Shown here piece by piece: positions 34,901 to 46,900 of a stretch of 64,000 bases of DNA (the first letter of the stretch is position 1; each line of letters opens with the position of its first letter). A program made the position numbers and the translations under genes. The stretch is from Trebouxia sp. TZW2008 (lineage: Eukaryota; Chlorophyta; Trebouxiophyceae; Trebouxiales; Trebouxiaceae): positions 1-64,000 of the forward strand of contig BDIU01000277.1 of the NCBI GenBank assembly GCA_002118135.1, written 5' to 3'. Under the pieces are notes generated by a model that was given only the letters and a program-made list of their open reading frames with translations, made no database searches and was not told where the DNA came from.

Positions 34901-37900
34901 AATAGCTCCTTTGCTACCTTCTGCACTTACTCACACACAGACTGTATGAGGTATGCTTGTGAGGAAATTGAACTTGAGCATGCACCAGTGCATGCCTTCA
35001 CACATCTGGTCAAATCTGCCGCGCAAAACCTGGCAGCCAACAAGCAAAATTTATTTAAATGCCACAGCTTAGCCGTCACTACAAGGTTGGCAAAGTCAGC
35101 GTGCCTTGTTGCAAGGTCAAGCCTGGTTGTGCCCCGAGTGCTGGCCCTGCTGTTGGGCCAAGCTGCGCATTGAGGGCAATTGTTTCCACAAACAAGTCAT
35201 CTTTGCAGCAGTTCTGAAAGCAATGGGCAACATGCAAATTGGGGAGACTACTGGAGGCCATTCAATGCTCTGATGCAGCAGTGACAAAGCACTTTTGGTG
35301 CATAAATGTCACTGTGCATCATAAACCCCTCCAGGAAATGCCTGCGGACCTATAAATGCTCTTCAGTGCAGCAGTGACAAACTGTCACACAGGACATTCA
35401 GCTACAGTGAGCGACTGTCATGCAGTTTTTCCTTCCTACCTGAGGACCATTGAATGCTCTTCAACGCAGCAGTGGCAGCATGCACGCCGCTGCTGGCGGC
35501 TGCATCATGTGACAGGAAAACCAATCTGTTTCCACTGGGGCTGAATTTAGGGCTCATTGCGCTCAAGAGCCCCTCTGTGAGTAACTGAGCCTGAGGGTTG
35601 AGGTCTGAAGGAGTGTTGTTCTTACAGGTGTAGGGGATGATAACACTGTACAGGGAACAAGGACGATTGACGCAGTGCACTATGCCCAGGCGCTGTGGCA
35701 TGTTGGCAAAATTGTGTGCCTTATGTGGCCACACTGTGCAAACCAGTGATCTGCCTGCAGCAAGAAGAGTGACGGTCAGAGAGCAAAAGGAGGATGAAGA
35801 AATAAGGACAAAGGTATCAGGAGAACAAGTTTGCATAGAGACGGAGCACTAAAGCATAGCGCAGTCTGAAAAGGCTGTACTGCATACTCTAGTGACCTGC
35901 CTGCAGCACGAAGGGTGATGGTCAGACAGGGCAAATGGAATAAACAGAAAGCAATATGGCAGAAACAAGAGGGTGTCTAGCACTATAGCATGGCGTAGAC
36001 TAGAAGTGCCGCACGGTGTGCATTAGTGACCTGCCTGCAGCAAGCAGAGTGACAGAAAAACAGCACACAAGGGCCGAACAGAAAGGGAAGTGGCAACTGT
36101 TTAAAACATCACTTGTATTTATCTCTAAATTAGAGGAGGATTTCAGCAACTGCAGCATAGCACAGTCTGAAAACCCCATGGTGTAAGCACCAGTGACCTG
36201 CCTGCAGTAAGCAGAGCGATGATCAGACAGGGCAAACGGGAAGACACAGAAAGCAAAATGGCAAAAGCGGAGCAGGGTTTCATCAAGGCCAAGCACTACA
36301 GCAAACCCCTGTTTGAGGAAGCCACACTGATCTGGCTGCAGCAAGAAGAGTGACGCTCAGAGAGCAAAAAGGATACGAACAGTTGGCGGAATCAGCAGGA
36401 GCACAGGCAGTCTGCTTGAATGTCAAGCACTGCAGCAGGTTGCATTGGTGAGTGACATGACTAGACTGTAATGTACAAAGAATGGGCGTGCCTGCATCAC
36501 AAGTTTAAGGGGGAAGTGAAAACTTGCTCAAAGGGCAGACATCTGCAAACAAGAGTCTGTGATTCTACAAGCGATGCGTGGTGCCTGGCCTCTATTGTGT
36601 TTTGCAAAGCAGAAGAGGAAAAGTCGCAAAGCAGGGCACAGCAGCAATGCATGCCATAGGAAGGGGTCAGGCACTGTGGCATGCAAATAATGGTACATGT
36701 TTGCTGAAGGTCACACAGGGCACGCGAACAACTGTGCGTTTGACAGCACGGATTACACTACATGACTGCAGGTGACAGCAATGTGGTCCACTTTGTCCAA
36801 CGCACAGTCACTTGTGTGCTCTGGGAGACTTTCAGCAAACACTTGTCCTGACTTGTATGCCACCTCTTCAAACATCAAGACCGTGCTGATGATCTGTAGC
36901 GGAAAAACGCTCTGGCATCAGCCTGCCTTCAACATCAGCGACCATGACAATGCAGAGGAACAGGAATGAACAGGAAGAGGAATGGAGAGAAAATTGGGAT
37001 AGCAACCATGATAAAGAGAAGGATGGAATGCTAGAAGACTTGAGTCCATCAGCAAGAAGAAGGTAAAGGGGAGGTTGGATCAGTCTTCTCTGGCAAGCCC
37101 CACTGCGGACAGCTAGTAGCCCCTTGATAGGCTTGACATTTCTGCGCTTCACTACAAGCTGAATAAAAAAAGCAAATGGAAAAGGAGGGAAATAAGAAGA
37201 GGAAGGTCACGACAAGCTTGTCTTGGGGTGGATTGGACTCAGTACCATCAGGTGTGTCCATTCTGGCAAGCCTACACTGCTGTCAGCAGGCAGTGTTGAC
37301 ATTCCAGCGCTTCAGAATAAAAGGAAAGCAAGATAAAGCCCAGTAAGAGAAGCAAAAACAACACAAGAAAGAGGAGGAACAAGGAGATAGCAAGAACATG
37401 AACTGCGGTTGTTAACAGTCCCTATCATCAGGTATCCATTCAGGCAAGCCTACACTGTTGTCAGCAGGCAGGCCCGTGACAACCTTGACGCCACAGCATT
37501 TCACACAAGAGGAAGAAGGAGAGACCAGGAACAGGAAGAAAAGTACAAGGACAAACAGGCGGAGGAGGACGAAGAAAGTAGCAGTAATTTGAAATGCAGT
37601 GAATGACCATCCCTACCATCAGGTGTCCATTCTGGCAATCCCACACTGCTGTCACCAGGCAAGCCCTTCACAGGCTTGACATTCCAGCGCTTCAGGTCTA
37701 GCACAAATAGGCTGGGCGGTTTCTTGCCCACATTCACCTCGCCCCAGTCCTCCTGCATGACAAAAGCAAACCAGTGTGCCTTGATGTATGCCAATGCTCA
37801 AGTCAAGCTTGATGATCAGATTCCATTCAGTTACTCTGTACAGACATACTTCCACCTGTCAGAGATTACTCAAGGGCTGATACAATACATGAATTGATGA

Positions 37901-40282
37901 ACAGTAGTCATCAACCACGAACAAGTCAAATTCATCTCTGTAGCCTAAGGTCATTGGTAAGCAGGCTTCAAGAGTGCACGCGTCTCTGCAACTTGAGAGA
38001 AGAGGTCTTGTTGCTTTTTCTCAAATCTTCAAGACAGCTACGAGGTAAGCCTCAGCACTGCAGCATTACACACCCAACTTTGAAGACGCCCTACGTACCC
38101 TACGTCCACCCTGTTTGCCAAAAATGTACCCTGCTTGCATCATATTTTTATAAAAAAAAGGCTGACCTGAAACTCTCCATGGCCCCTCCAAGTCTTGGGC
38201 CCTGCTGCATTCTTGTCTGACCCCTCCTGGGTACTCTTGGGATCTTTCTGCTGACCCCCCCAGCTTGGAGTTTGCACTACTGGCGCCGCCTGAAGGCACA
38301 CACACACACATATCAAAACAATCGTGATAAACAAGTATTAATAACATCCATCACAAAACCCAAATTTCTTGATTTTCATTACAGGTGCTAGATGTTTGTG
38401 ATCCAAAACCTGTCTTGGCAGGCACCTCTTAGAGTTTAGGTTTCAGGGATTTAGCATCATATGCAGGACTAATGTCTCAATCATGCATCCCCATGCTGAT
38501 ATTCAAACAGCTCCAAATTTTACCAGAGCTTGGCAGTGATTGCTGGCAACCATTACAACGGCACAAGCTCCATTGCAAAAGCCATTTGGGTGCTGTGTGC
38601 CATCAGAAACCAGTGGAGACAGGGAGATGCTGTTTTCAAAGACCAGTTGGCATATGCTTCGCTGAGAAGCAGCATATCTTCCGTATACTTTTCCTTCAGA
38701 TGACAATTGGAGGTTTGAAAGACTTTGTCAAGGGTACCTCTGCCACATAAGCCAAGCGTGACTCATCAGAGCTCCACATGGCGCCGTTTCCGAACCAGCC
38801 ATCATTGTAGATGTTGCCATGCAGCTTTTTGGGTACATGCAGCTCCTTGAGCATGCGATTGCCAGCCCACACCTCAAGAATGCAGCTGTTGCCATCACTG
38901 CCACCACGTACCACCACACTTTTCTTGCCTGCATAGCAAAATGCAGCCTAGGGTCCAGAGCGTGAGCAAGCAACAGAAGCTGTTGTCCTGAAAATGCCTG
39001 TCTTGCTGAGGTGTTGCTTGAGGTGATGCCATGCAGCTTCTTAAGAACATGGAACTCTTTCAAATGGCCGTCGCCGGCCCACACCTCAAGACTGCAGCTG
39101 CTGCCAAGTAACACCAGATTCTTCTTGCCTGCACACTGAATTGAAGAGTGTCAGAACCACCATGAAACTAACATGAGCTCAAAAGTCTATGAGACTAACA
39201 CCACAAAGCACCAAATACCCCTTCCTGAAAGCTCTTGACTTCATGTTGTTGCTATGGTTGCTGTGTTAGATTGGCATAAGCTGTAGAAATGACAAACAAA
39301 CATATCATGCAGATGTGTTGCCTGAGCATTGACGGCAAAGGTGGCTGTCTGCCGCATCACGCACTGCCTACTGTGCACTGTGTTCGAGAGCAAGCATGAG
39401 ACCAGCAGTGACTGCAGCAGCAAACGACCCATCGCTTCTTGATGTTGAGTAACTTTGTTGAGTTCTGACCAGTGAGCTGATGGCCCTACTGGCAATTTCC
39501 AGGCATCTCAATGGGCTGCTGTGGCGGTTTGAGAGCGAGATGTACACAATGCATGAGACTACAACAGCGAAAACCCACACTTGGGGTTGACGCCAGGATG
39601 ACAGCAATTATTGTCACAGTGATAAAGTGGCATTACTACAGGAGGGGCAGATCTTGCAATGATCTGACCTGATGGGGAAATTGACAGCATCTGTACATCT
39701 TTCAACTCCAGAGGAAAGCTTGGAGTGAGCTCATGCTCGCCAGAAAAGCCCTTTGGGATGTGCACTGTTTGGCAATACTTACGCTGACTGTTTGCTGGCA
39801 GATTGCGTTGGCTGTACTGCACCTGTCAGTTGGGCCAGGTATTAACGTCAGTAAGCAGCCTGGCTGATGCGATTTATGTTGTTGTCATGCTGGTGGGAAA
39901 CGCGTGAGGAATCAACCGTCATGTGCATGCTGATGGTCAGTCATCAAGGCTGACTGCACAGATGACAGCTGTGTGTACAATGCAATGCCATGTTGCTCAC
40001 ACTTGCCACACATTTTGATCTGTAGCAATTGAGGTGTTTTTGGAGGCAATCGTGAAAGCACTCCCAACTCGTACTCGTAAACACAACTCATGCCCAACTG
40101 GAGATGTGCATTTCACTGACCGTGAGTGCAAGAGCTCCCGCTTGGGCTGGACGCAGCCAGCATTTGCTGATGGCGGGAATCTCCGCTAGAGATGTGAGCA
40201 GGCGCGCTTCCGCATCCATGCCCTGTGGTTCCTCTGCCGGCTCAGCAACTGCAGTTGCTGGTGACTCAGATTGCTGAGACAT
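31967..40282 (-). CDS. APEH: Acylaminoacyl-peptidase (peptidase family S9C)
   Basis: Serine peptidase of the prolyl-oligopeptidase family that removes N-acylated amino acids from peptides. Twelve or so exons: 40121-40282 (MSQQSESPATAV), 39669-39832, 38738-38928, about 38168-38294, 37617-37752, 35440-35754, about 34.81-34.92 kb, about 34.5-34.66 kb, about 34.10-34.27 kb, about 33.35-33.65 kb, 32598-32788 and 31967-32270. The N-terminal propeller includes LEVWAGNRMLKEL, EDWGEVNVGKKPPSL and FSPSGNRLVFLSHD. The hydrolase domain has IPHGGPHSCYPTSYYSGYS, NFRGSTGFGEDS, the nucleophile GGSHGG, Asp in MLGAKDQRVPW and His in FPEDTHALD, so the triad is complete. An upstream in-frame ATG at 40534 could add a targeting-like N-terminus. 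Five exon borders have decaying duplicate copies in neighbouring introns, listed separately. Confidence 0.93.
33235..33310 (-). repeat. Duplicate of the 3' end of an APEH exon
   Basis: The minus strand reads NVLDCTACLQAAN, matching DVLDCMACLQAAVDTG at the end of the exon near 33.35 kb. The copy lies about 110 bp further into the following intron. Confidence 0.75.
34708..34770 (+). repeat. CACAG microsatellite in an APEH intron
   Basis: About twelve perfect 5-bp CACAG units between the exons near 34.81 and 34.66 kb. The same motif recurs at 57072-57129. Confidence 0.95.
35255..35440 (-). repeat. Two duplicates of the 3' end of APEH exon 35440-35754
   Basis: The exon end carries (plus strand) GACCATTGAATGCTCTTCAACGCAGCAGTGGCA in three pieces: GACCATTGAATGCTCTTCAA and GCAGCAGTGGCA. 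Related blocks recur at about 35345-35385 (GACCTATAAATGCTCTTCAG, GCAGCAGTGACA) and 35255-35300 (GGCCATTCAATGCTCTGATG). The spacing is about 90-100 bp. Confidence 0.7.
35746..36365 (-). repeat. Five tandem copies of an APEH acceptor site and exon start
   Basis: On the minus strand the real exon begins after CTTGCTGCAG with GGCAGATCACTG (residues GRSLVCTVWPH). Similar blocks of TCACTCT, GCTGCAG and GCAGGTCACT recur at about 35885-35930, 36020-36060, 36190-36235 and 36325-36365, encoding GRSLEYAV, GRSLMHTV and similar. The period is about 140-165 bp. Four are full intron-exon boundary copies with AG acceptors. Confidence 0.8.
37070..37500 (-). repeat. Three decaying copies of APEH exon 37617-37752
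   Basis: Blocks at about 37070-37150, 37245-37315 and 37425-37500 match the 3' part of the real exon (RWNVKPVKGLPGDSSVGLPE). The clearest reads RRNVKPIKGLLAVRSGACQ. On the plus strand each keeps TTCTGGCAAGCC or close forms and GGCTTGACATT. The period is about 175-190 bp. Confidence 0.8.
39010..39128 (-). repeat. Truncated duplicate of APEH exon 38738-38928
   Basis: After a good GCAG acceptor the copy reads GKKNLVLLGSSCSLEVWAGD then HLKEFHVLKKLHG, matching KKSVVVRGG, CILEVWAGN and MLKELHVPKKLHG of the real exon 200 bp away. The 3' half and the donor are lost. Confidence 0.85.
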
Positions 40283-40934
40283 GGTGCTGATCGAGCGATT
40301 GACGCGGTGCACTGTCCGAGCGGCGGTACTTCGGTGGTCGCAAAGACTGCAAATTGCATGACATGTTGACGCGCAGCTAGAAGTACTCTCAAAGCTGGCT
40401 TTGCAGCATCTGACCTTGACCGGAAATCCTGTGAGCTGTTGGCTCCAAACAAGTGCTTCTGTCGCAACAAAGCTCTCGGCAAATGCGATGTATGTGGCAA
40501 AAGAACAGATGGCAGCACGCGCAATGCGTGACAACTAGGCTGCATAAGCCAGCAGCGGGTCACTCGCATGCACACCTCTGAACAGACAAGATGGCAAGTT
40601 CGATGTTCGCGCTCCGGAACCAAAGCGCATGTGTGCGATGACTCACCAAACAAGCATTGCCAGATTCCCCGCTGACATGGCGATGCATTTGCGTCTGCAG
40701 TCGGTAGGCCAACCTTGCGCGTCATAGCTAGCTACAGCCGTCGCTGATTACCACAATTTGGCGTGTTTTGCTGTGGCTCATCGTCGCATCGTTGTTCGCA
40801 GCGACCGAATAAGGCTGCAGCTTGATGCAGAAGCTTATAATTAGCCCAGGTCGCGTCAACCCTGCACACCTGCGTCGCTCAGCAGGGCTTAGCTTGTGCT
40901 TGCTCGTCAGCGCAGTCTTACATTGACTGTCTTG
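40283..40934. promoter_or_regulatory. Divergent intergenic region (APEH / TPR-J gene)
   Basis: About 650 bp between the two start codons. It includes an open frame continuous with APEH up to 40534 (MSRIARAAICSFATYIAF), so part may be 5' coding or UTR sequence. No core promoter motif is clear. Confidence 0.4.
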
Positions 40935-43900
40935 ATGAATTCTGTAAGCAGCTCAACAACGATACGCAGCCGATTTGGGGCATCTCTACGTTCTTTAGGT
41001 AAGCACAATGGTGTTTTGTAAGGGCTGTGCTTCCCTTTGTTTGACTTCAAACGATGCATGTCAAGTATGCAAGTCTCAAACGTGGTCTGCTGCTGCAGGC
41101 AAGAGATCCAACGGTAGTCGAGGTGGGACATCACCAGGATTCTCTCAAGCTCCTGCCAATTCTCGAGGCTTTCAGCCTCACAAGGTAGTACTTCTGCACG
41201 CATGACATGCTTGCTTGCTATGCATGCTCTGATGTCAACTTGATGCTGTGCCCACATTGCAAGAATTGCACGTACTGCAGCAGGGCATTGTGCGCTTCCA
41301 CATCTCGTCAATCCTATCACATCCTGTCACAGGGCTTGAAGCCAGGTTGCATCAGGTTTCCGTGTGGAGCTGCAAGGGCCCACAACGCAAATGACAGTGA
41401 AGCTGAAGTCATACAGCCAGCTAGACCCGACCCCAGCCTCCACTCTGAGAAAGACGAAGCTGACACCGCGGCCAAGGCCACAGACGCTGCTGCGTTAACA
41501 GTTATGAGTGTGCAAGCTGATGCATCTAGAGGATTCCAGAGTGCCCAGGTCCGGCTTGCAGCAGACTTACTCCTGCAAAAAACTGACATTGTGTCCTGAG
41601 TGCAAAATTGTCCTCTTGCTTCTGCTTCTTCTTCTTCTTGTCTTTCTTCTTTGTCTTCTGCTGCAGCAGCGGCTGCCCCTTCTTCTTCTTCAAGGCTGTG
41701 TTTCATCTTCTGCCTCCTTTTCTGCTTTATCTTCTTTCACTAGAGCAATGCACTGATGCTTTACAAAAAGAACCGACTCATCCAAGCTGTCACTGTGCAG
41801 GTCCCTCAGACTGTAGCTTCAGCAAGCCAAGCCACTCAGACGCCTTCATCTGAGCAGCTACAGCAGCAGTTGGTTGATGCTGAGATCCAACCTGACTTGC
41901 CCACTGTGGAGCAAGAGCGCTTTAGTGAGCTGTCAACAGGTACATGCGCAAGGCAGCTTCATGCATAGTCGAAAAAGCTTAATAGTCTTTGCAGGAAGTA
42001 TTTGACATCAGAAATCCAAGTCACTGCATGCAACCATACGATACATACTGACCATTGATGTCGCTGTGGCCAAAACCTGACAAAGGACAGTGACCCTTAT
42101 ACGCCAAAAGTTGACACACTGCTGTGATGACATTTGCATTCATGAAAGGGGTTTGCTGTGCAGAGTTGAGTGAGGCCAAAGACCAAGTGGTGAAGCTGGA
42201 TGCTGATCTGGCTGAGCTTGCTGCGTCAGATGACGCCCTCAAGGTAGCTGCAACTTGTGCTCCACATGTTTGGAAACTGCATGTGCTACGTACTTAGAAA
42301 TGCTTGTCATGTCATGCTGACCTGCTTCAAATAAAGCTTGACTCGTACTCTGTTTGATAATGCCAGCTGGCAGCTTGTCTGCATCTGATGGCTGAGAGGT
42401 TGTCAACACAGCAGTCATGTTGCATTGATGCAGTAGTGCAGCATGTTGCAACAAAGTACACAGATCTGGTATTAACATGCAGGTGACGCATCATGCCCTA
42501 CAGCATTATGCAAGCCAAGTAGTGGCTCAGAGGGACGCGGCTCAGGTACTTCCGTTCCTCCTCAACACCTTTTGTATGACAGTCACAATGCAGTCAGAGC
42601 AAGACCAATGTGACTCTGCCACAATCGTTTTGCATGCGCATGTGCTGGCATCTGCTTTGAAGCTGCTATGTGACGCATTCTGCATTTGTGCAGCTGCAGC
42701 GAGTTGTTTTGCCCTGTTTGATTCTGTACTGCTTCCAAATCCTGATTGCAACACTGGGATGACAACAGCTTCAAGCATTACTAATCCTGGCTTTTTGTGC
42801 ATCACTAGCGCCCTGGATGCAGTCGCGCAAGGCATCAGACCATGCCCAGGCCTGCTTGCATCTGCGTCTGTCAACCCATATTTGTTGTCTGGTTATACTC
42901 ATGGTCCTTCATCCTTTGATGTGTTATATGTGTTGTCAGGCGGAGATCCATGCTATCAGCCAGCAAGCAAGCTGCCAGGGATGTGTCAGAAGCTGAACTG
43001 CTTCTGTTTTTCTCCAGTTGCCTTCTTATACATCTGGTGTGTTTCAGCTCTTGATTTTTACTTGTGTTATCAGGCGGAAGTTGATGCTATCAGTCAGCAA
43101 GCCGGTACCCCTCCAGGGTATAGGGGTATAGGGGTAGTATCCGGGAAAAGATTCGGGGTATAGGGGTATAGGGGTAGTATCCGGGAAAAGATTCGGGCCA
43201 GGGATGTGTGAGGGAACCATGCCAAGGCCCATTTGCATGCGCTTTTGCTGCTGTTCAGTCGTTTTGCTATATCTGCTGAATGTCTTTCCTTTACGTATCA
43301 TGTGCTTTGTCAGGCGGAAGTGGATGCTATCAGCCAGCAAGCTGCCAGGGACGTGGCAACACTGCGTGGCAGCCTGCAGTTGACTGTTGATGCGTTAGCT
43401 CAGACTGAACAACTCCATCAGCGGTCACAGGTGCGTTTGTTTGCTTCTGACCTAGTCATGCTGAATTTTCAACCAAATGCTGAAATGCCAATTTGACAGA
43501 ATGCGATGTTGTGAACTGTCTTGACACTGAAAACCTTCCACAAGTCTCAGCACGATTCAGTGATTATGATTCATTGCGCAGAGCACGCTCAAACCTGCTG
43601 ATACAGCTGTTGCATCATTTCCAGTCTTAGGCCTTGTGAAGTCAAATGGTCTTGCAGCATTACTGAGCAGCCTTAGACCATCAGCAGCAAATCAAGTCAA
43701 GGATTGGCTGGACAAATGTTTGTGTACAGCTCAGAAATTTGTAAACGTGCTTCCTGCAAGCCCTGTTTCCATTCTTCCCAGTTGCCCCGTATCTGCTCAC
43801 CCCTTGCCATGCCTGTTTGCCCATGCCCAATCACTGCCTATAGCAGAGAATGTTCTTGCTGACCGTGTTGACCCAAGATGGTCAATCAGCTGACAGCAGC

Positions 43901-46900
43901 AGCATGGTATTGCTGTGACCGCGCGATCAACTTCTGATGTTTTTTGCAAATGTCCATGCCCAAATTTGAGCATCATCTTGTGCTCATGCATGTTTGGTTG
44001 CCTTCTACTGTTATATCCTTTTACCATGTAACAAGGCCTATTTGACCGCAGAAGCGATTAAAGACCTCAGAACAGTGAGGGTTGCACCTTGCACTCATAT
44101 GTTCACAACATGTTATGCAGGTCAAATATTGACGATATGCTTAAGCATGAGTGTATTGTTTCTGCAGGCTTGTGAGGCAGCTGCCTGGAGGCAGTATGAC
44201 AGTATGTGTGCTGAGGATGAAGAAGGAGGGGGGCTGCAGTGCACCACACTCTGTGTCATATTTTGCCTCAGCCTAAGAACGTTGCAAGCTGAAAAAGGTC
44301 CAACTCAAACACTGCTCTATTGTAGGCAAGGGAGGCGGCTGCCTGGAGGCAGTATGACAGTGTGTGTGAGCATGAGCGTAGCTTGAGGGTCAGGGAGGAG
44401 GGGGGCCGCAGTGCACAGGGGGTGCAGCTGCAGGCTCTGCAAGATGAGCTTGATGAAGCCTGGGCCAAAGCCCTTCAACACCAAGGTGCGTCAGCCATCA
44501 AAATGTGTTCTTGGCAATTGCTGTACATTTCAAGAGCGCTTGGTCTCATCAGTTGCTCAGGCTGATCTTCTAATTTTGCAGATGCAAGACAGGTATCCAG
44601 GATGCTGTTCCTGAAGTTAGATAGCATGCCTACCAATAAGCACTACAAGCATGACAGCTTTTTGACATTGGGTTATCATTGGCTGATGGCATGCTGTTAC
44701 GCAGCGCGCATGCCAAGCGTTTGAGGCATGACCCGCAGCTTCAGCTTTTCTGGTAGTCTTGCTCTTTGCAAGAGGCAAGAGCAAGAACTTTGACTCATCA
44801 GCCTGATGAGTCAATGATGCATCGAATTTGAAGATCCTTCTTTTCTGTTCTGCAACAACGTGTCATCAACCTCGCTAATGAGGGTTTAGGGCTAATGATA
44901 AGATGAACATGTCTTGCGCACTGCACAAGCAATTGAAACCGATTTTTCCTTTCTCTTGCAGATGAGGTCGCCCTGCTGCGTGCTGCCATGTGTAAACAGC
45001 AAGCCATTTCGGAGGAAGCCAGACAGCAGCTGCAGGCTCAACTGCAAGCTCAGGAGCAGTTAGCCCTGGGACTCCAGGCGCAGGCTTAAGTGCTGGCCCA
45101 ACAGCTTGAGATGGCCAAGGTACATACAGGGTGCCATTGTAGCTGTCCATATGTGCGTACACTTGACACTGTAAGATTTCTTTGAAGTTGCTTGCCCAGT
45201 TGTGCATTGTGTTCACATCACCTGGAGTGCAGCTTCTGCATTGGTGTCTTGATGCCACTAATGTCCGGACCTTGAAAGATACTCTTGACTCAGGTGCACA
45301 TGAATGCCCATGCTCACCCCAAAGTGCAACTTGCTCAAGTTTTTCCTCCTGTGTTGTCTGTATCAAGAAACCCACATGTTTGCTAGTCAGCATGGGCAGC
45401 AACACCCCAGATGCTGAAGTGCATTATTTCACTGCAGTGCTTGCTGACACAAATCACAACTAGATTACAGTAAACTCTCTTTGTAGCGACTGCTTTGGTT
45501 ACCAAACAAACTGTCCTTACATCGGATTGTCCTTATTCAGCGGGGCCGCTGCAGTCAGAAAGCATTGATTGGGTACAATGGCGTTGTCCTTACATCAACA
45601 TTGTCCTTACATCGAGTGTCCTTACAAAGAGAGTTTACTGTACTATGACTTTCACTGACATGGCAATGTCTTGTATTGCAGGCAGGTGACGCGTCTGCTA
45701 TGAAGGAGCGTGACAGTGCCCTTGAGCTGGTCCGTAGCATTGCAATGAGGGAGGAGGGGACCTGCAGCGCACAGAGAGCGCAACTGCAAGCCCTACAGGA
45801 TGAACTGGACCATGCTTGGGCTGAGGCCCTGAACCAGCAAGGTATAGCAAAGTCAAACCTTGCCAGTTTATGGTGCCTGTGCACATTGCGCTTCTGTGAA
45901 CATGAGGAATGGGCTGCAATCCTTCACTGGCAAGGCACAGATCACCTCAGCCATATTTTGCCATTGGTCTTTGTGTTTGTATACACTGTGTTGCTATGAT
46001 CATGTTGCTCGGGCCAAGGTCCTTCACCAGCAATGTGAAAACATATGTTCATTCACTTGGTTTACCAGTGGCACGTGCCTCTTTCTGACTTGCCTGATTG
46101 GAACTTGGCACATGTTTCCATCTCATGTAAGTGCATTTTTGGTGCTTGTTGACAGAAGTAGAGCCAGGAGCGTCCTTGTTCATCATCGGCTTGGATCCAC
46201 TGCGTCATTCACACCAGGTGCATGTATGTAAAGTATGCAGCTCATGCATATCTGGTATACAGTTGACGCTCACATTCACTGCTGCCCTGTTTGTGACCCA
46301 AGCTCAACTTACCTAAGCATCATGTTTCATCACCCATAGGCAAGCAAACAAGCTTTGTAGCTTTTTTAACAAAGTCTCCCTGCCTGAATGCCTGGCAGCT
46401 CAGTGAAATTCTTTGTCTTTTGTGTAGATCTGGTGCAGTCAGGGAGGCAGGTTGTGGCTAGGCAGCAAACCTTCTTCAAGGAGGAGACGCAGCGCCTGCA
46501 CTCTGAGCTAGAGGCTCAGCAACAGCAGATGGCCAGCCAGGGCCTCAAGTTCCAACAGCAACAGGAGAAGCTGTCACAGCAGCTTCAGACAGCCAGGGTG
46601 AGCGTAAATCCAAGCTGTAGCTGCCTGTGTGTGCATATGTCGTGACTGCTCTCTTGATGCAGCTCGCTTGCTGCCTGTTTGGCTGCCTGTTTGGCTGCCT
46701 GACAGGATTTTGTCAACACTTTCAAGAGCTGACGTCACTTGTCACATTGAGCACAAGCCCATGATTGAGCAGTATGCCACGGCAGACCCTGGTCACAGAC
46801 AGTTGCAGACCACAGCGTCACATGCAAAACTAGGCGATTGCCACTGCCATATAGCGTCCATCAAATGGCACCAACAGCACCATCCTTGCACATGCACACA

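Noticed and set aside
40186..40725. 179-codon minus-strand ORF
   Set aside because: It overlaps the APEH first exon in another frame and has no recognisable content.
42477..43163. 228-codon plus-strand ORF
   Set aside because: It starts in a real 63-bp exon but reads straight through an intron; the following true exon at 43314 joins in phase without it.
26185..45119. Alternative genetic code with TAA/TAG read as Gln (as in some ulvophyte algae), suggested by in-frame TAA and TAG at Gln-compatible places
   Set aside because: The Gln codons I translated in the helicase, APEH and DUF1308 exons are CAA or CAG, and copy B of the oxidoreductase ends with TAA two residues from where copy A ends with TGA. 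Three isolated cases fit mutation better. The TGA at 30417 also would not be explained.
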